NCBI GenBank assembly: GCA_907163075.1
Contig: CAJQTY010000002.1
Coordinates: 682,001-746,000, forward strand
DNA length: 64,000 bases
Source of the DNA: an uncultured Rhodocyclaceae bacterium
GTDB taxonomy: Bacteria > Pseudomonadota > Gammaproteobacteria > Burkholderiales > Rhodocyclaceae
Direction: 5' to 3'
Below the pieces are notes generated by a model. The model was not told where the DNA came from. It saw only the letters and a program-made list of their open reading frames with translations, and did not search any database. The translations under genes were made by a program, and so were the position numbers. Below are positions 24,833-33,552 of the stretch, piece after piece (position 1 is the stretch's first letter; each line of letters starts with the position of its first letter).

Positions 24833-26827
24833 CTATTCCATCTGTCCGCCGAAGGCCAGCTGGCGTTCGGTTCGTTCGTCGTCCAGCAGCATCCGCCGCC
24901 GCGCAGCCCCCTCGCGTGACTCCTCCAGGCGCTGCACCAGATGCGCCAGAACACGTGACGCCGCCTGTGCGGCGGGATGGTGCAGGCGGCGCTGCAGGGC
25001 GGACAGCCAGAACACCGGGCAATGCCTGCCGAACAGATCGGAATCCAGGCTCAGCAATCTTTCGCTGCTGCCCGCCATTCCCTGACGCGCACAGCGGCCA
25101 AGCAACTGACGGTCGATGCGCCGTGCGCCGTTGTGCTGGCAACTGATGACATGCAAGCCGCCCAGCGCTTCGACGCCGGGCCCCAGCGGGATGTCGGTGC
25201 CGCGCCCGGCCATGCTGGTGGTGACGGTGACTTGTGCGCGCCCTCCGGCCAGGGCGACGATTTCGGCCTCTTCGCGATCCTGGCGGGCGTTCAGTACCCG
25301 GCAACTGATCCCGGCTACAGCAAGCGTCCGCGCCAGAGCCTCGGAATCTGCTACCGAATCGGTCCCGATCAGGACGGGCCGGCCGCTGGCAAGCATCTCG
25401 GCGACCCGCTCGGCGACCGCCGACCATAGCGACGACCGGTCGGCAAACAGGCGGGTGGGCAGTACGCGGCGCTGCGCTGGCCGGCGCAGCGGCACGCGCA
25501 GGACGCGCAGGCCGTAGACGTCGGCCAGTTCGGATGCCGATTCGCGCAGCGTGCCGCTGACGCCGGCCAGCCGGTGGTAGCGCCGGAACAATCGCTGGAA
25601 GGTGATCTGGGCGGCGGTGACGTGTGCCGGCGTGGGTTTGCAGTCTTCCTTGAGCTCGATCAGCTGGTGCAGTCCGCACGACCAGGAACGCCCGACGGCG
25701 ACACGCCCGGTAGTGCCATCCACGATCTCGACGCGCCCGCCGCGCACGATGTAGTCCCGGTCGCGCTGGAACAGGTGCAGGGCGCTCAGCGCCTGCTCCA
25801 CCCATTCTTCCCTGAACCGCCGGTTACGCCACGCTGCCGGCAGCGTGGCGGCGAATCCGGCGAGCCGCTGCCCGCCCTCCAGACTGATGTGCACCTGGCG
25901 CGCCTGATGGTCGAGGTCGAAATCCTGGCCCTCGAGCAGCTCCCGCGACAGCCAGAGCGCTTGGGTGTAATCGTCCTGCTCGCGCCGGCTGTCGGTGGTG
26001 CGCGACAGGATCAGCGGCACCCGCGCCTCGTCGATCAGGATGCTGTCGGCCTCGTCGACGATGGCCATGCAGAGGCCGCGCAACAAGGTTTCGTCGCCAG
26101 CTTGCCCGGCCAGTCGTTCAGCGCGCCAGCGCACCTCGCCGCGCAGCCGCCGGCTGCCAACGCGGTCGCGCAGATAGTCGAAGCCGATCTCCTTGGCCGT
26201 GCAGTAGGTGACGTCGCAGGCATAGGCGGCGCGGCGTCCGGCGCCGTCCGTGCGGCTGGTGATACGACCTACGCTCAACCCCAGCACGGCGTAGAGCGGC
26301 AAAAGAAACTCGGCGTCGCGCTCGACCAGGTAGTCGTTGGCGGTGATGACGTGCACCGGCACGCCGGCCATCGCGCCGACCGCGCTGGCGATGGCGATGG
26401 CCAGCGTCTTGCCCTCGCCGGTCGCCATCTCGACCAGGAAACTGTCGAGAATCGCGCGGGCGGCCATCAACTGGCTGTCGAAGGGCAACAAACCGAGCAC
26501 CTGCCGGCACTGCAGAGCGACCAGCGCAAACGACTGCACCAGGGGTTCACCGCGCAGTCCTTCGCTGGCCAGACGCAACTGCACCTGGCGCAGGTGCAGT
26601 AGTTGCTGCGCCTGATCTTGCGCTTCTGCCCAGGCAGTGCGATGAAGGTCGACGCGGGCGATGAAGCGACGGTAGCGACGGGTGAGCAGCGCCTCGGGCG
26701 GACGCAGCCGGGCCACGGCCTGTTCAGCCAGCCGCTCCAGGCCTTGCCGCCGGGGCGGCTGGCGCTCGGGGTAGGCGCCCCAGAACAATCCCGGCGTCGG
26801 CAGCCTGTTGGTTTGCGCACCACTCAT
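24833..26827 (-). CDS. SecA-like translocase ATPase (paralogue lacking canonical C-terminus)
   Basis: 664 residues, against about 900 for housekeeping SecA. SecA-type motor motifs are intact: MATGEGKT (Walker A, near residue 134), ITANDYLVERDAE, YCTAKEIGFDYLRD, VDEADSILIDEARVPLI (Walker B, near 256), GRSWSCGLHQ, AGVSGTLRE, and TSMAGRGTDIPLG (near 538) followed by RRIDRQLLGRCARQG. The region after the motor is short (about 60 residues), with no Cys-rich zinc-binding tail like that which contacts SecB in ordinary SecA. Only 4-bp gaps separate it from the M50 protein upstream and the first giant protein downstream. It probably powers movement of the giant LEPR-motif proteins, through SecYEG or another channel; the route is inference. 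Confidence 0.9.
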   Translation of the reverse strand: MSGAQTNRLPTPGLFWGAYPERQPPRRQGLERLAEQAVARLRPPEALLTRRYRRFIARVDLHRTAWAEAQDQAQQLLHLRQVQLRLASEGLRGEPLVQSFALVALQCRQVLGLLPFDSQLMAARAILDSFLVEMATGEGKTLAIAIASAVGAMAGVPVHVITANDYLVERDAEFLLPLYAVLGLSVGRITSRTDGAGRRAAYACDVTYCTAKEIGFDYLRDRVGSRRLRGEVRWRAERLAGQAGDETLLRGLCMAIVDEADSILIDEARVPLILSRTTDSRREQDDYTQALWLSRELLEGQDFDLDHQARQVHISLEGGQRLAGFAATLPAAWRNRRFREEWVEQALSALHLFQRDRDYIVRGGRVEIVDGTTGRVAVGRSWSCGLHQLIELKEDCKPTPAHVTAAQITFQRLFRRYHRLAGVSGTLRESASELADVYGLRVLRVPLRRPAQRRVLPTRLFADRSSLWSAVAERVAEMLASGRPVLIGTDSVADSEALARTLAVAGISCRVLNARQDREEAEIVALAGGRAQVTVTTSMAGRGTDIPLGPGVEALGGLHVISCQHNGARRIDRQLLGRCARQGMAGSSERLLSLDSDLFGRHCPVFWLSALQRRLHHPAAQAASRVLAHLVQRLEESREGAARRRMLLDDERTERQLAFGGQME

Positions 26828-26831
26828 CGGC

Positions 26832-28973
26832 TCATCCCGTGTGGCTCAAGTGACTCAGGAAGGTCTGCCGCAGACGACGCCACACCTGCTGCGCGAGCGG
26901 CTCGAAGCCGAGGTCGAAACGGACCTCGACGCGCGCACCAACCCGCTCCAGTACGGCGCCGGGCAGGTCGAGGTCGACGATGAAGACCGGCTCGACGGCC
27001 GCCAGTCCCTTCTCGTCCCTGGGGTCGGTGGCAATGCGGCCGCCGCCGCGATCGCCGAGCGCCGGGCTGGGCAGGTGCCGGGTGGCGGCCGGGGTGTCGC
27101 GCCCCGGGGTCGCCGCATACGCCGTCGCCCGCTCACTGCTCCAGACTTCGGCGCCGCGCAGCCGTTCGGTCACCAACGAGACGTCCTGCTGCGACAGCAG
27201 GGCGCGGACGCGCGGCGGCGTATCGCCGAGAATGTAGCCGACCTCAGTACCGCGCGGCAAGAAGCGCCCCGGCAGGTCGGATTCGCGGGGAATGACCAGG
27301 CGGCCGGCACTGCCGGCACGGACCTGTAGATGTGCCAGGCGCGAGTCATTCAGATGCAGCGCCGCGTTCAGGCTTTCGATCTCCTCGGCCAGGTTGCTCG
27401 CCCGTTCCGGTTGGCGGATCAGGACGCCGTATTGTTCGGCCTGGAACTGCGTGAGGCGGGCGTAGAGCCGGTGGCGCTCGGCGAGCAGATCGGCATCGGC
27501 CAGTTCGAGCAGGATCTGGCCGGGCTGCACCGTAGCGCCGTCGGCCACCAGCGCGCGTACCACGAAACCGTCCGTTTCCGGGCGGACACGTGCGTTTTCG
27601 GGGAGCCAGATCAGGCCGTCGGCGATGACGCGCTGCGGCAACGGCAGGATCGACAGGCCCACCACCAGCAGGGCTGCCGTGGCCAGGGCGACCCGCCGCG
27701 CGCGGCGCATCCGGCGCGGATCGTCGGTTCCCTGCCACAGCGATTGGTAGAGGCCAACGGCCGGCTTGACGAAGAAGCCCCAGAGCAGCGCCGCCGCCGA
27801 CGCGGTAGCTAGCAGGGCCGAGAATTCGCTGAGCCAGAGCACGATGGCGATGGCGATGGCGAAGCGGTAGGCCAGCGACGCCGGACCGTAAAGCAGCAGC
27901 CAGCGGCGCTCGCCGCGAGCCATGGTCAGCGTGTCGACCGGCAGGCCCAACAGGTGACGCTTGATCAGATACGTCCAGTAGCTGGTACTGTGCGGCGCTA
28001 GGTTGGGGAGATCGATGGCGTCGGAGAGGATGAAATAGCCATCGTAACGCATCAGCGGGTTGCCGTTGAAGAACAGCGTCGAAACCCCGGCGATGAGCAT
28101 TACCGCCAGGGCGGCATCGCGCACGCCGCCTGGCTCGGCGACGAGCCAGAGCAGCATGGCCAGCGCGGCGAGGAACAACTCGACCATGATCCCGGCCGCG
28201 CTGACGACGAGCCGATGACTGCGGAAGCGAAAGGCGCTGGATGCGGCGGCGTCTACCCAGGGCACCGGCATCAGCAGTAGCAGGGTAACCCCGACCTTCT
28301 TCACGGCGCCGCCCCAACGGCGGATCGCCAGTGCATGTCCGAGTTCGTGCAGGGCCTTGATGAACGGGTATAGCAGCCAGGTCAGCAGCAGGAACAGCGG
28401 ACTGGACGTGCGCTCGGCCGCGTGGTGGACCAGCACCGGCCAGTTCGTTGCCGCGAGGATTCCGGAAAGGCTGACGAGTACGCACCAAAGGGCCAACACC
28501 GGGCGCGAGAACAGCCGCGTTAGCCACGGATCGAAGGTGTGCAGCCAGGACGTCGGGTCGATCAGGCCGACCCGGAAGAACAGGGGATTGAGCTGCGACC
28601 AGCGTTTTTTCTCGCGCAGGAGCGTACGGTCTTCAAACATCAGATCGACGTCTGGAAGTGCCTCGCTGCGCAACAGGTCGCCCTGTGAAAGGCGCGCCAG
28701 GATGCCGACCACCTCCGCCTGCGTCGGCGATGCTTCGCCGAGCGTTTCGTTCATCAACCCCCAGACTTCCTCGACGCTGCGCTGGCCGTCGCACAGGGCG
28801 ACGAAGCGATAGGCCACCGGGTTGAGCCGGAAGTACCGATCCTCGGACGCATCGGTGAGGACGTACCAGACCTGACCGCGGACGACCTGCCGGCAGATCG
28901 TTACGTGACCGCGCAAGCTCGGATGCAAACCGGCAACACGATACCAGTGCGGGTGGAAGCTCGATATCGCCAT
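26832..28973 (-). CDS. PqqD-like / M50 metalloprotease / HlyD-like fusion membrane protein
   Basis: 713 residues. The N-terminal ~100 residues resemble a PqqD-type peptide-binding domain (WYVLTDASEDRYFRLNP...). A multi-spanning membrane region holds the zinc motif HELGH near residue 209 and NPLMRYDGYF, typical of the site-2 protease (M50) family. After further TM segments, a HlyD-type biotinyl-lipoyl/barrel region follows (about 440-680). Relatives with this architecture occur near peptide and protein export systems. The gene starts 7 bp after the GAF-HlyD gene and ends 4 bp before the SecA-like gene. It could cleave or escort the giant substrates in the membrane (inference); activity is plausible because the zinc ligands are present. 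Confidence 0.88.
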   Translation of the reverse strand: MAISSFHPHWYRVAGLHPSLRGHVTICRQVVRGQVWYVLTDASEDRYFRLNPVAYRFVALCDGQRSVEEVWGLMNETLGEASPTQAEVVGILARLSQGDLLRSEALPDVDLMFEDRTLLREKKRWSQLNPLFFRVGLIDPTSWLHTFDPWLTRLFSRPVLALWCVLVSLSGILAATNWPVLVHHAAERTSSPLFLLLTWLLYPFIKALHELGHALAIRRWGGAVKKVGVTLLLLMPVPWVDAAASSAFRFRSHRLVVSAAGIMVELFLAALAMLLWLVAEPGGVRDAALAVMLIAGVSTLFFNGNPLMRYDGYFILSDAIDLPNLAPHSTSYWTYLIKRHLLGLPVDTLTMARGERRWLLLYGPASLAYRFAIAIAIVLWLSEFSALLATASAAALLWGFFVKPAVGLYQSLWQGTDDPRRMRRARRVALATAALLVVGLSILPLPQRVIADGLIWLPENARVRPETDGFVVRALVADGATVQPGQILLELADADLLAERHRLYARLTQFQAEQYGVLIRQPERASNLAEEIESLNAALHLNDSRLAHLQVRAGSAGRLVIPRESDLPGRFLPRGTEVGYILGDTPPRVRALLSQQDVSLVTERLRGAEVWSSERATAYAATPGRDTPAATRHLPSPALGDRGGGRIATDPRDEKGLAAVEPVFIVDLDLPGAVLERVGARVEVRFDLGFEPLAQQVWRRLRQTFLSHLSHTG

Positions 28974-28980
28974 CGCGGAT

Positions 28981-30744
28981 TCAGCCGCCCCAACGCCAGA
29001 AGCTCAGACGGAGCCAGTTCGCCAGACGATGGAAGAAGATCCAGCCGAGTGGCTGGTAACCGATCGAGATCTTGGCGATACCCTTCATCCCCGGACGTAG
29101 CGCGATGGCGCCAGCCCGTGCCGGCTTCCCGGTTTCGATCGTGCCCTCGACCTCGAAGACATTGCGCGTGTCGATCACCGTCGCCACCAGCGTGATACGG
29201 CTGACGACGAAGGCCTGTGCGTCGCCGGGCCGGGCGGTCGGCGCCAAACTGCCCGGCTGGCCATTGAGCACATGCGCGATGTCGCTCTCGTCGACCTCGA
29301 CGACGATCCGGTAGCGGTCGCGCGGCGCGACCGTCATCAGGACCTGACCTTTCTTTACCGGCGACCCCAGCGACTGGGCCAGATCGCCTTCGGTGACGAT
29401 GCCGTCGAACGGCGCGGCGAGACGGCTGCGCTCCAGTTGCTGCTGCACCAGCCCGAGCTGCGCCTGCGCCTCAAGCTGGCGCGCCATGCTGATTGCGAGC
29501 TGGGTGCGGTCGCCCTTGGACATGGCGGCGCCATAGGCATTCTCGTGTTGGGCCATTTCGCTCTGCCATTTGCGTTGTTCCAGAAGCAGTTCCTGTTGCG
29601 CCAGCTCGATCAGCACCTGCTCCTGCTTCACCTCGTCGCCGGGCCGCACATGGACCTGCTGCAGAAAGCCATCGCTAGGCGCGGCAAGAACCCGCTGCAC
29701 TTCGCCTTCGACGCGCGCCGGCGCCGTGACCCGGTGCGGCACCGGCATCACCGTCAACAACAGCAGCATCGAAGCCAGGGCGGTGCCCACCAGCTTGACG
29801 CGGTTGATCCCCGGCACTCGCAGCTGCCCCCACAGCCTCGACATTTCGCGCCGGCTGCGCTGCCACGCCGTCTCCTCGGCTCGCTTCTTCAGCATCAGCA
29901 GGGGCGCGAGTAAGCCGATCAGGTGCTCCAGCAGAATCTGCTCGTCGTCGTTGAAGGCCGCCTCGCCGGGCCCCTCCAGGGTGATCGCACCGACAATCTC
30001 GCCATCGGCCACCAGCGGCACGGTCAGGATCGACTCCTGCGCGCCCCTGGCCAGAATTGCATGCGCCAGAACGATTCGCGCTTTCGCGTCCTGCGGCAGC
30101 GGATAGAGGACCGCCACGCCCTGATCGACCGCTTCTTCCATAGCCGCTTCGATCTCGGCAAAGGCCTCGCTGTTGCTGATCGAGCCGCTGCCGTGCGACA
30201 GCGCGGCCACCGCCATGCTGCCTTCTCTTGCCAGGCCAATGCTGACGCGGTGACAGTGAAAGATCGCGGCCACTTCGTTGGCGAACGCGGTGCAGGCTTG
30301 GTCGAACCGGGCGTGCGACAGGATCGTCGCAGTCAACCGCAGGGCCTCCGAGCTGCCTGGGCTGGCGACCTGCAGCGCGCCAATGATCGGATAGAGCTGG
30401 GTGATCGCCGGCCGGAGCTTGCCCAGCACGAATTCATCGGACGGCGATTCGGCCGGATCGACAGCGATCGCCAGAGCGCCGCTCGCCCGATCGCCAAGCC
30501 GGATTGGTATTGAAAAGATGTGATGTTGCGAGGTCGCGGAAGGGCTTACGCGCTGAATCGGCAGCTTGCCAAGGAGGGTGTCGCGCGCCGCAGCGTAGAC
30601 TTCAATCGGCGGACGACTGTCGGCCGGCCAGACGGCAGCGGGAAGCGACTGACCTGTGCGCGCGCCAAGCAGGACCAGCGCATTGCGAACGCCGGGAATC
30701 TTCCCGCATTGCTCACTGAGCCAGTCTTGTACCGATGATTCCAT
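28981..30744 (-). CDS. GAF-domain HlyD-family membrane adaptor
   Basis: 587 residues. The N-terminal cytoplasmic half contains a GAF-like domain (about 145-290, with ILTVPLVADGEIVGAITLEG). One TM helix follows (about 318-336), then a HlyD-type periplasmic part (about 345-560) with the biotinyl-lipoyl pattern APSDGFLQQVHVRPGDEV, a short coiled coil and APFDGIVTEGD. The C-terminus is hydrophobic and aromatic. It is the first gene of the operon; the start is the ATG at 30744 with only a weak ribosome-binding sequence. A cytoplasmic sensory GAF on an export adaptor suggests that ligand or redox state gates assembly of the export complex (inference). Confidence 0.87.
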   Translation of the reverse strand: MESSVQDWLSEQCGKIPGVRNALVLLGARTGQSLPAAVWPADSRPPIEVYAAARDTLLGKLPIQRVSPSATSQHHIFSIPIRLGDRASGALAIAVDPAESPSDEFVLGKLRPAITQLYPIIGALQVASPGSSEALRLTATILSHARFDQACTAFANEVAAIFHCHRVSIGLAREGSMAVAALSHGSGSISNSEAFAEIEAAMEEAVDQGVAVLYPLPQDAKARIVLAHAILARGAQESILTVPLVADGEIVGAITLEGPGEAAFNDDEQILLEHLIGLLAPLLMLKKRAEETAWQRSRREMSRLWGQLRVPGINRVKLVGTALASMLLLLTVMPVPHRVTAPARVEGEVQRVLAAPSDGFLQQVHVRPGDEVKQEQVLIELAQQELLLEQRKWQSEMAQHENAYGAAMSKGDRTQLAISMARQLEAQAQLGLVQQQLERSRLAAPFDGIVTEGDLAQSLGSPVKKGQVLMTVAPRDRYRIVVEVDESDIAHVLNGQPGSLAPTARPGDAQAFVVSRITLVATVIDTRNVFEVEGTIETGKPARAGAIALRPGMKGIAKISIGYQPLGWIFFHRLANWLRLSFWRWGG

Positions 30745-30769
30745 TCAGTCGTGTACCCGTGATTGCCGT

Positions 30770-30799
30770 CTATGCCCGTTCCAATTGCGCAGGGCATAG
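30770..30799. promoter_or_regulatory. Inverted repeat in the leader of the giant-protein operon
   Basis: Perfect 8-bp arms CTATGCCC (30770-30777) and GGGCATAG (30792-30799) are separated by 14 bp. They lie 26-55 bp upstream of the first operon gene, so they could be an operator or an RNA hairpin affecting translation. No convincing -35/-10 pair was identified nearby; a TTGAAT lies near 30900 on the minus strand. Confidence 0.45.
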
Positions 30800-31013
30800 C
30801 TTCTACCCTCGCGCACCCCCGAATTACCCTAACGGCAGTTTCCGGTATTTCTTTAAAAGAACGCCGTCTTTGCCGCGTTCGCCATTATGGGCCATTCAAT
30901 TCTTGACAGCGACTGGATCCACCTGATCCTGTGACGACCCAATCATACGGAAGTCCCGTGGCGGCTTAGGTCATCTTGTGACGTGCAATAGGTAGTGCCG
31001 ATACTGGCGGAGG

Positions 31014-31208
31014 CTAGGCATCGCCAGCCTCGACCAGCGCCGCCCATCTCCGGATCAGAGGTGCCAATGATGGCGTGGCCAACTTGTCGAACGGATTAAC
31101 CCGATGGATTTCCACCGTGCGCGGTGACAGGTCGATTGCCCGGGCGATTTGTTTCTTGGTCAGTCCTTCAATCGTTACTCCCAACACTTCGATTCGACGC
31201 CCAGACAA
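31014..31208 (-). pseudogene. LuxR/FixJ-type HTH remnant
   Basis: 64 codons encode a recognisable C-terminal LuxR-type DNA-binding domain: GLTKKQIARAIDLSPRTVEIHR, then a shortened final helix. The usual receiver domain upstream is absent; the reading frame continues to 31388 but without family resemblance. It is a decayed fragment of a two-component regulator. There is no evidence that it is expressed. Confidence 0.6.
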
Positions 31209-31582
31209 TGCAATGCAACTTTGCCGCGCGGCGAGACCAGCCTCATTCTGGTGGCCTGATTCGCCTTGGCCGCGCTCTGCCTTATGATTGAGGCCACTAC
31301 CGACGGCAATGCCAGATTCAGCGTTGCCAAACCTTCGGGCAAGCGCGAACGGCAGCAGTGCGAAGGATAGCTGACGTTCAGGGCGCATGTCCTCAATGGC
31401 TGCTCAGGCCGATGAGCCGGAATTGCCCTTCAGACGGGTCTCTAAGTGAAGCGGTCCTTCAGGCGTCCGGTCTGGAGAAACGGTAGCCGGCAGCTCCTGG
31501 CCGAAAGTGTGAGCAGGATCCGGCGCCAGTAAGCCGACGCTCGTCTAAACCGCGAATTGTCAGTGGCTGCAATCCGCCGCAT

Positions 31583-32044
31583 TCAAGCGATATCCCTGAC
31601 TCGGAACCATCCCGCGATGCTGCGCCGCTGCTTGCACGTCGTGAGCACAGCGTGCGGGAACGATTCACTGAGAAAGATGATCATCTTGCCGAAGGTCGGG
31701 TTCACCATATCGATGATGGCATCGCCCCCGGGCTCGAATAGCACCAGCTCGCCCCCATCACTAAGTTGCCAGTCTTCGTTGAGATAGAACACCGTCGACA
31801 GGACGCGATTTCGGTGTCCCTGCAATACGTCTGAATGGCGCGCATAGCCGGCGCCCGCGCCGTAGATAGCGTAGTGGCACTCGTAATCGAACAGGCCGAG
31901 ATAAAGTGCCTCGTTCAGTCCGCTGCGCAGCTTTTCCATCCAGACCAGGTAGGCGTGATCAATGCCGTCGCCGTCGTCCAGCCAGCAGATCAGGTCGCCG
32001 CGTATTGCGTCGAGTTGCTGCCGCTCCGCGCTCTTTGGCCACAA
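31583..32044 (-). pseudogene. 2OG-Fe(II) oxygenase (SM-20/prolyl hydroxylase-like), N-terminus missing
   Basis: About 150 codons carry the family core: RGDLICWLDD, a YARHSD metal motif (H-x-D), FYLNEDW, GGELVLFEP, and a distal His in SESFPHAVL followed by the 2-oxoglutarate-binding Arg in RSIAGWFRVR. The normal N-terminal ~45 residues are absent, the only start is a TTG at 32044, and an in-frame stop lies upstream. The frame abuts a SixA-like fragment on the opposite strand. The gene has therefore been cut by a rearrangement near 32040. Confidence 0.72.
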
Positions 32045-32201
32045 CCCCGAGTTCGCCGACCTTGCTCAACGCTTGTCCAACGAGTCCACCCTCATGCCAA
32101 CGTGCGCGGTCGCACAGTTCACGTTCGAATCGACGTCATGGTCGTCCATCGGTTCGACAAAACCAACGGAAGTCCTCCTCGACTACCCGAAGAATGGGTA
32201 G
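32031..32201 (+). pseudogene. SixA-like phosphohistidine phosphatase, C-terminal fragment
   Basis: A short plus-strand frame encodes FGHNPEFADLAQRL, LMPTCAVAQFTF, then SW and a DYPKNG end before the TAG at 32199. This is the C-terminal third of histidine-phosphatase-family SixA proteins (GHNP, PTCA and final YPK signatures). The catalytic RHG N-terminus is missing, so it is non-functional. It meets the oxygenase fragment at its 5' side. Confidence 0.65.
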
Positions 32202-32254
32202 GCAAATTCGCTCGGCAGCAGCACGGTGTCGCCATGCGGCCGCCGAGCACATCG

Positions 32255-32329
32255 CTAGATTTCAGTCTGTTCCGAGATTTCCAGGGCGTCATCGACCTCG
32301 ATTCCGAGATACCTGACGGTACTTTCGAG
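32255..32329 (-). pseudogene. 3' end of the tyrosine integrase gene split by the RIT element
   Basis: The minus strand encodes LESTVRYLGIEVDDALEISE ending in a TAG at 32255. This is the missing C-terminus, including the catalytic Tyr in VRYLG, of the integrase that breaks off at LLLGHSKL near 35664. Joining the two halves restores a normal integrase end. Confidence 0.85.
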
Positions 32330-32351
32330 TCTATGTACTGCAGGACATAAA

Positions 32352-32383
32352 CTGGACTATCTCCCGTGCCGGACTATGTCCCG
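32352..32383. repeat. RIT left terminal inverted repeat
   Basis: 32 bp starting CTGGACTATCTCCCG; an exact reverse complement lies at 35632-35663. It contains two GGACTAT blocks, possible recombinase-binding half sites. Confidence 0.92.
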
Positions 32384-32446
32384 CAGCACATGCAAACGCC
32401 GGTGGACAGGCATGCACATGCCTTTCGCGGGACATAGGTGGCTGCG

Positions 32447-33445
32447 CTACAAGCCCTTGAGGAACGCGAGTAGCGGATCATCGGGCCGGTACCGGCCGGG
32501 GCTGCCTTCTGGTGGCGTTGTCTTGTCGAGAACGGCCTGCTTCATTGCCAAATCGGCATCCAGATAGATCTGCGTCGTCTCGATCGACTCATGTCCGAGC
32601 CAAATCGCGATCGTCGATTGCTCAACGCCCTCGTGCAGCAAGTCCATGGCCGTCGTGTGACGCAATACGTGTGGGCTCACACGCTTGCCGTTCAGTGACG
32701 AGCACTTCACTGCGGCCGTTCTGACATGTTTGTTGAGCAGGTAGTGCACGCCGTGAGAACTCAGATTGCCACCGCGTGCGTTGGGGAACAGAGGCTGGTC
32801 TTCGGTCAGTGGCGGCTCTCGTGCCCACGCGGCCAGTACAGCGCGCGTACTCTTGCTCAGTGGCGTGCACCGCTCCTTGCGGCCCTTGCCGATGACCCGA
32901 ACGTGGGCACCAACGCCAACGTGCAGATCCTCACGCTGCAGGCTTGTCAGCTCCGACAGTCTCAATCCGGTCTGCACCGCCAGCAGCAGCAATGCGTGAT
33001 CACGACGACCCGACCAGCTTCGCTGATCCGGCGCGGCCAACAGCGCGTCGACCTCCGGTCGGCTGAGGAATGGCACCAGCGCGCGCGTGAACCGTTTGGC
33101 CGGAATCGCGAGAACACGCTGGATTTGCGCCGAATGCGTCGGTGCCTCGAACGCCGCAAAGCGGAAGAACGAGTGCACCGCCGTCAGCCGCAGGTTGCGC
33201 GTGCGAGCTGTGATGCCGCGAGCCCGCTCCATCTCGTCAAGGAAGGCTATCACCAACGGCGCGTCTATGTCGTCCAGCGCCAGTGCCGAGGGCGCCTTGC
33301 GCAGGCGCTTCTGCACGAATTGCAGCAGCATCTTGAAGGTGTCGCGGTACGAAGCAATTGTGTGCGCACTGGCCTGGCGCTGCTGCATCAGACGCTGGGT
33401 GAAGAACCGCTCCAGGAGAACACCGAAATTGGCTTGGCCACTCAT
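32447..33445 (-). CDS. RIT tyrosine recombinase C (third recombinase)
   Basis: 332 residues from the ATG at 33445, which has a GGGGAGAG ribosome-binding site and overlaps the stop of the preceding recombinase (ATGA). The N-terminal SAM-like arm-binding domain (ASAHTIASYRDTFKMLLQF) is followed by the catalytic domain with TGLRLSELTSL (Arg), SPHVLRHTTAMDLL (H-x-x-R), WLGHES and the nucleophile Tyr in TTQIYLDAD. All catalytic residues are present. The C-terminal GRYRPDDPLLAFLKGL matches my recollection of RIT third recombinases. An in-frame extension to 33571 is unlikely because it overlaps recombinase B. Confidence 0.88.
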   Translation of the reverse strand: MSGQANFGVLLERFFTQRLMQQRQASAHTIASYRDTFKMLLQFVQKRLRKAPSALALDDIDAPLVIAFLDEMERARGITARTRNLRLTAVHSFFRFAAFEAPTHSAQIQRVLAIPAKRFTRALVPFLSRPEVDALLAAPDQRSWSGRRDHALLLLAVQTGLRLSELTSLQREDLHVGVGAHVRVIGKGRKERCTPLSKSTRAVLAAWAREPPLTEDQPLFPNARGGNLSSHGVHYLLNKHVRTAAVKCSSLNGKRVSPHVLRHTTAMDLLHEGVEQSTIAIWLGHESIETTQIYLDADLAMKQAVLDKTTPPEGSPGRYRPDDPLLAFLKGL

Positions 33446-33552
33446 GATGACTCTCCCCAGCGCCGCTCCAGCCGGGCCATCGCTTGGGCCATCAACTCGG
33501 GGTTGGCACTCAGGTACCAGTAGGTGCCGGATACGCAGACGTGCCCGAGGTA

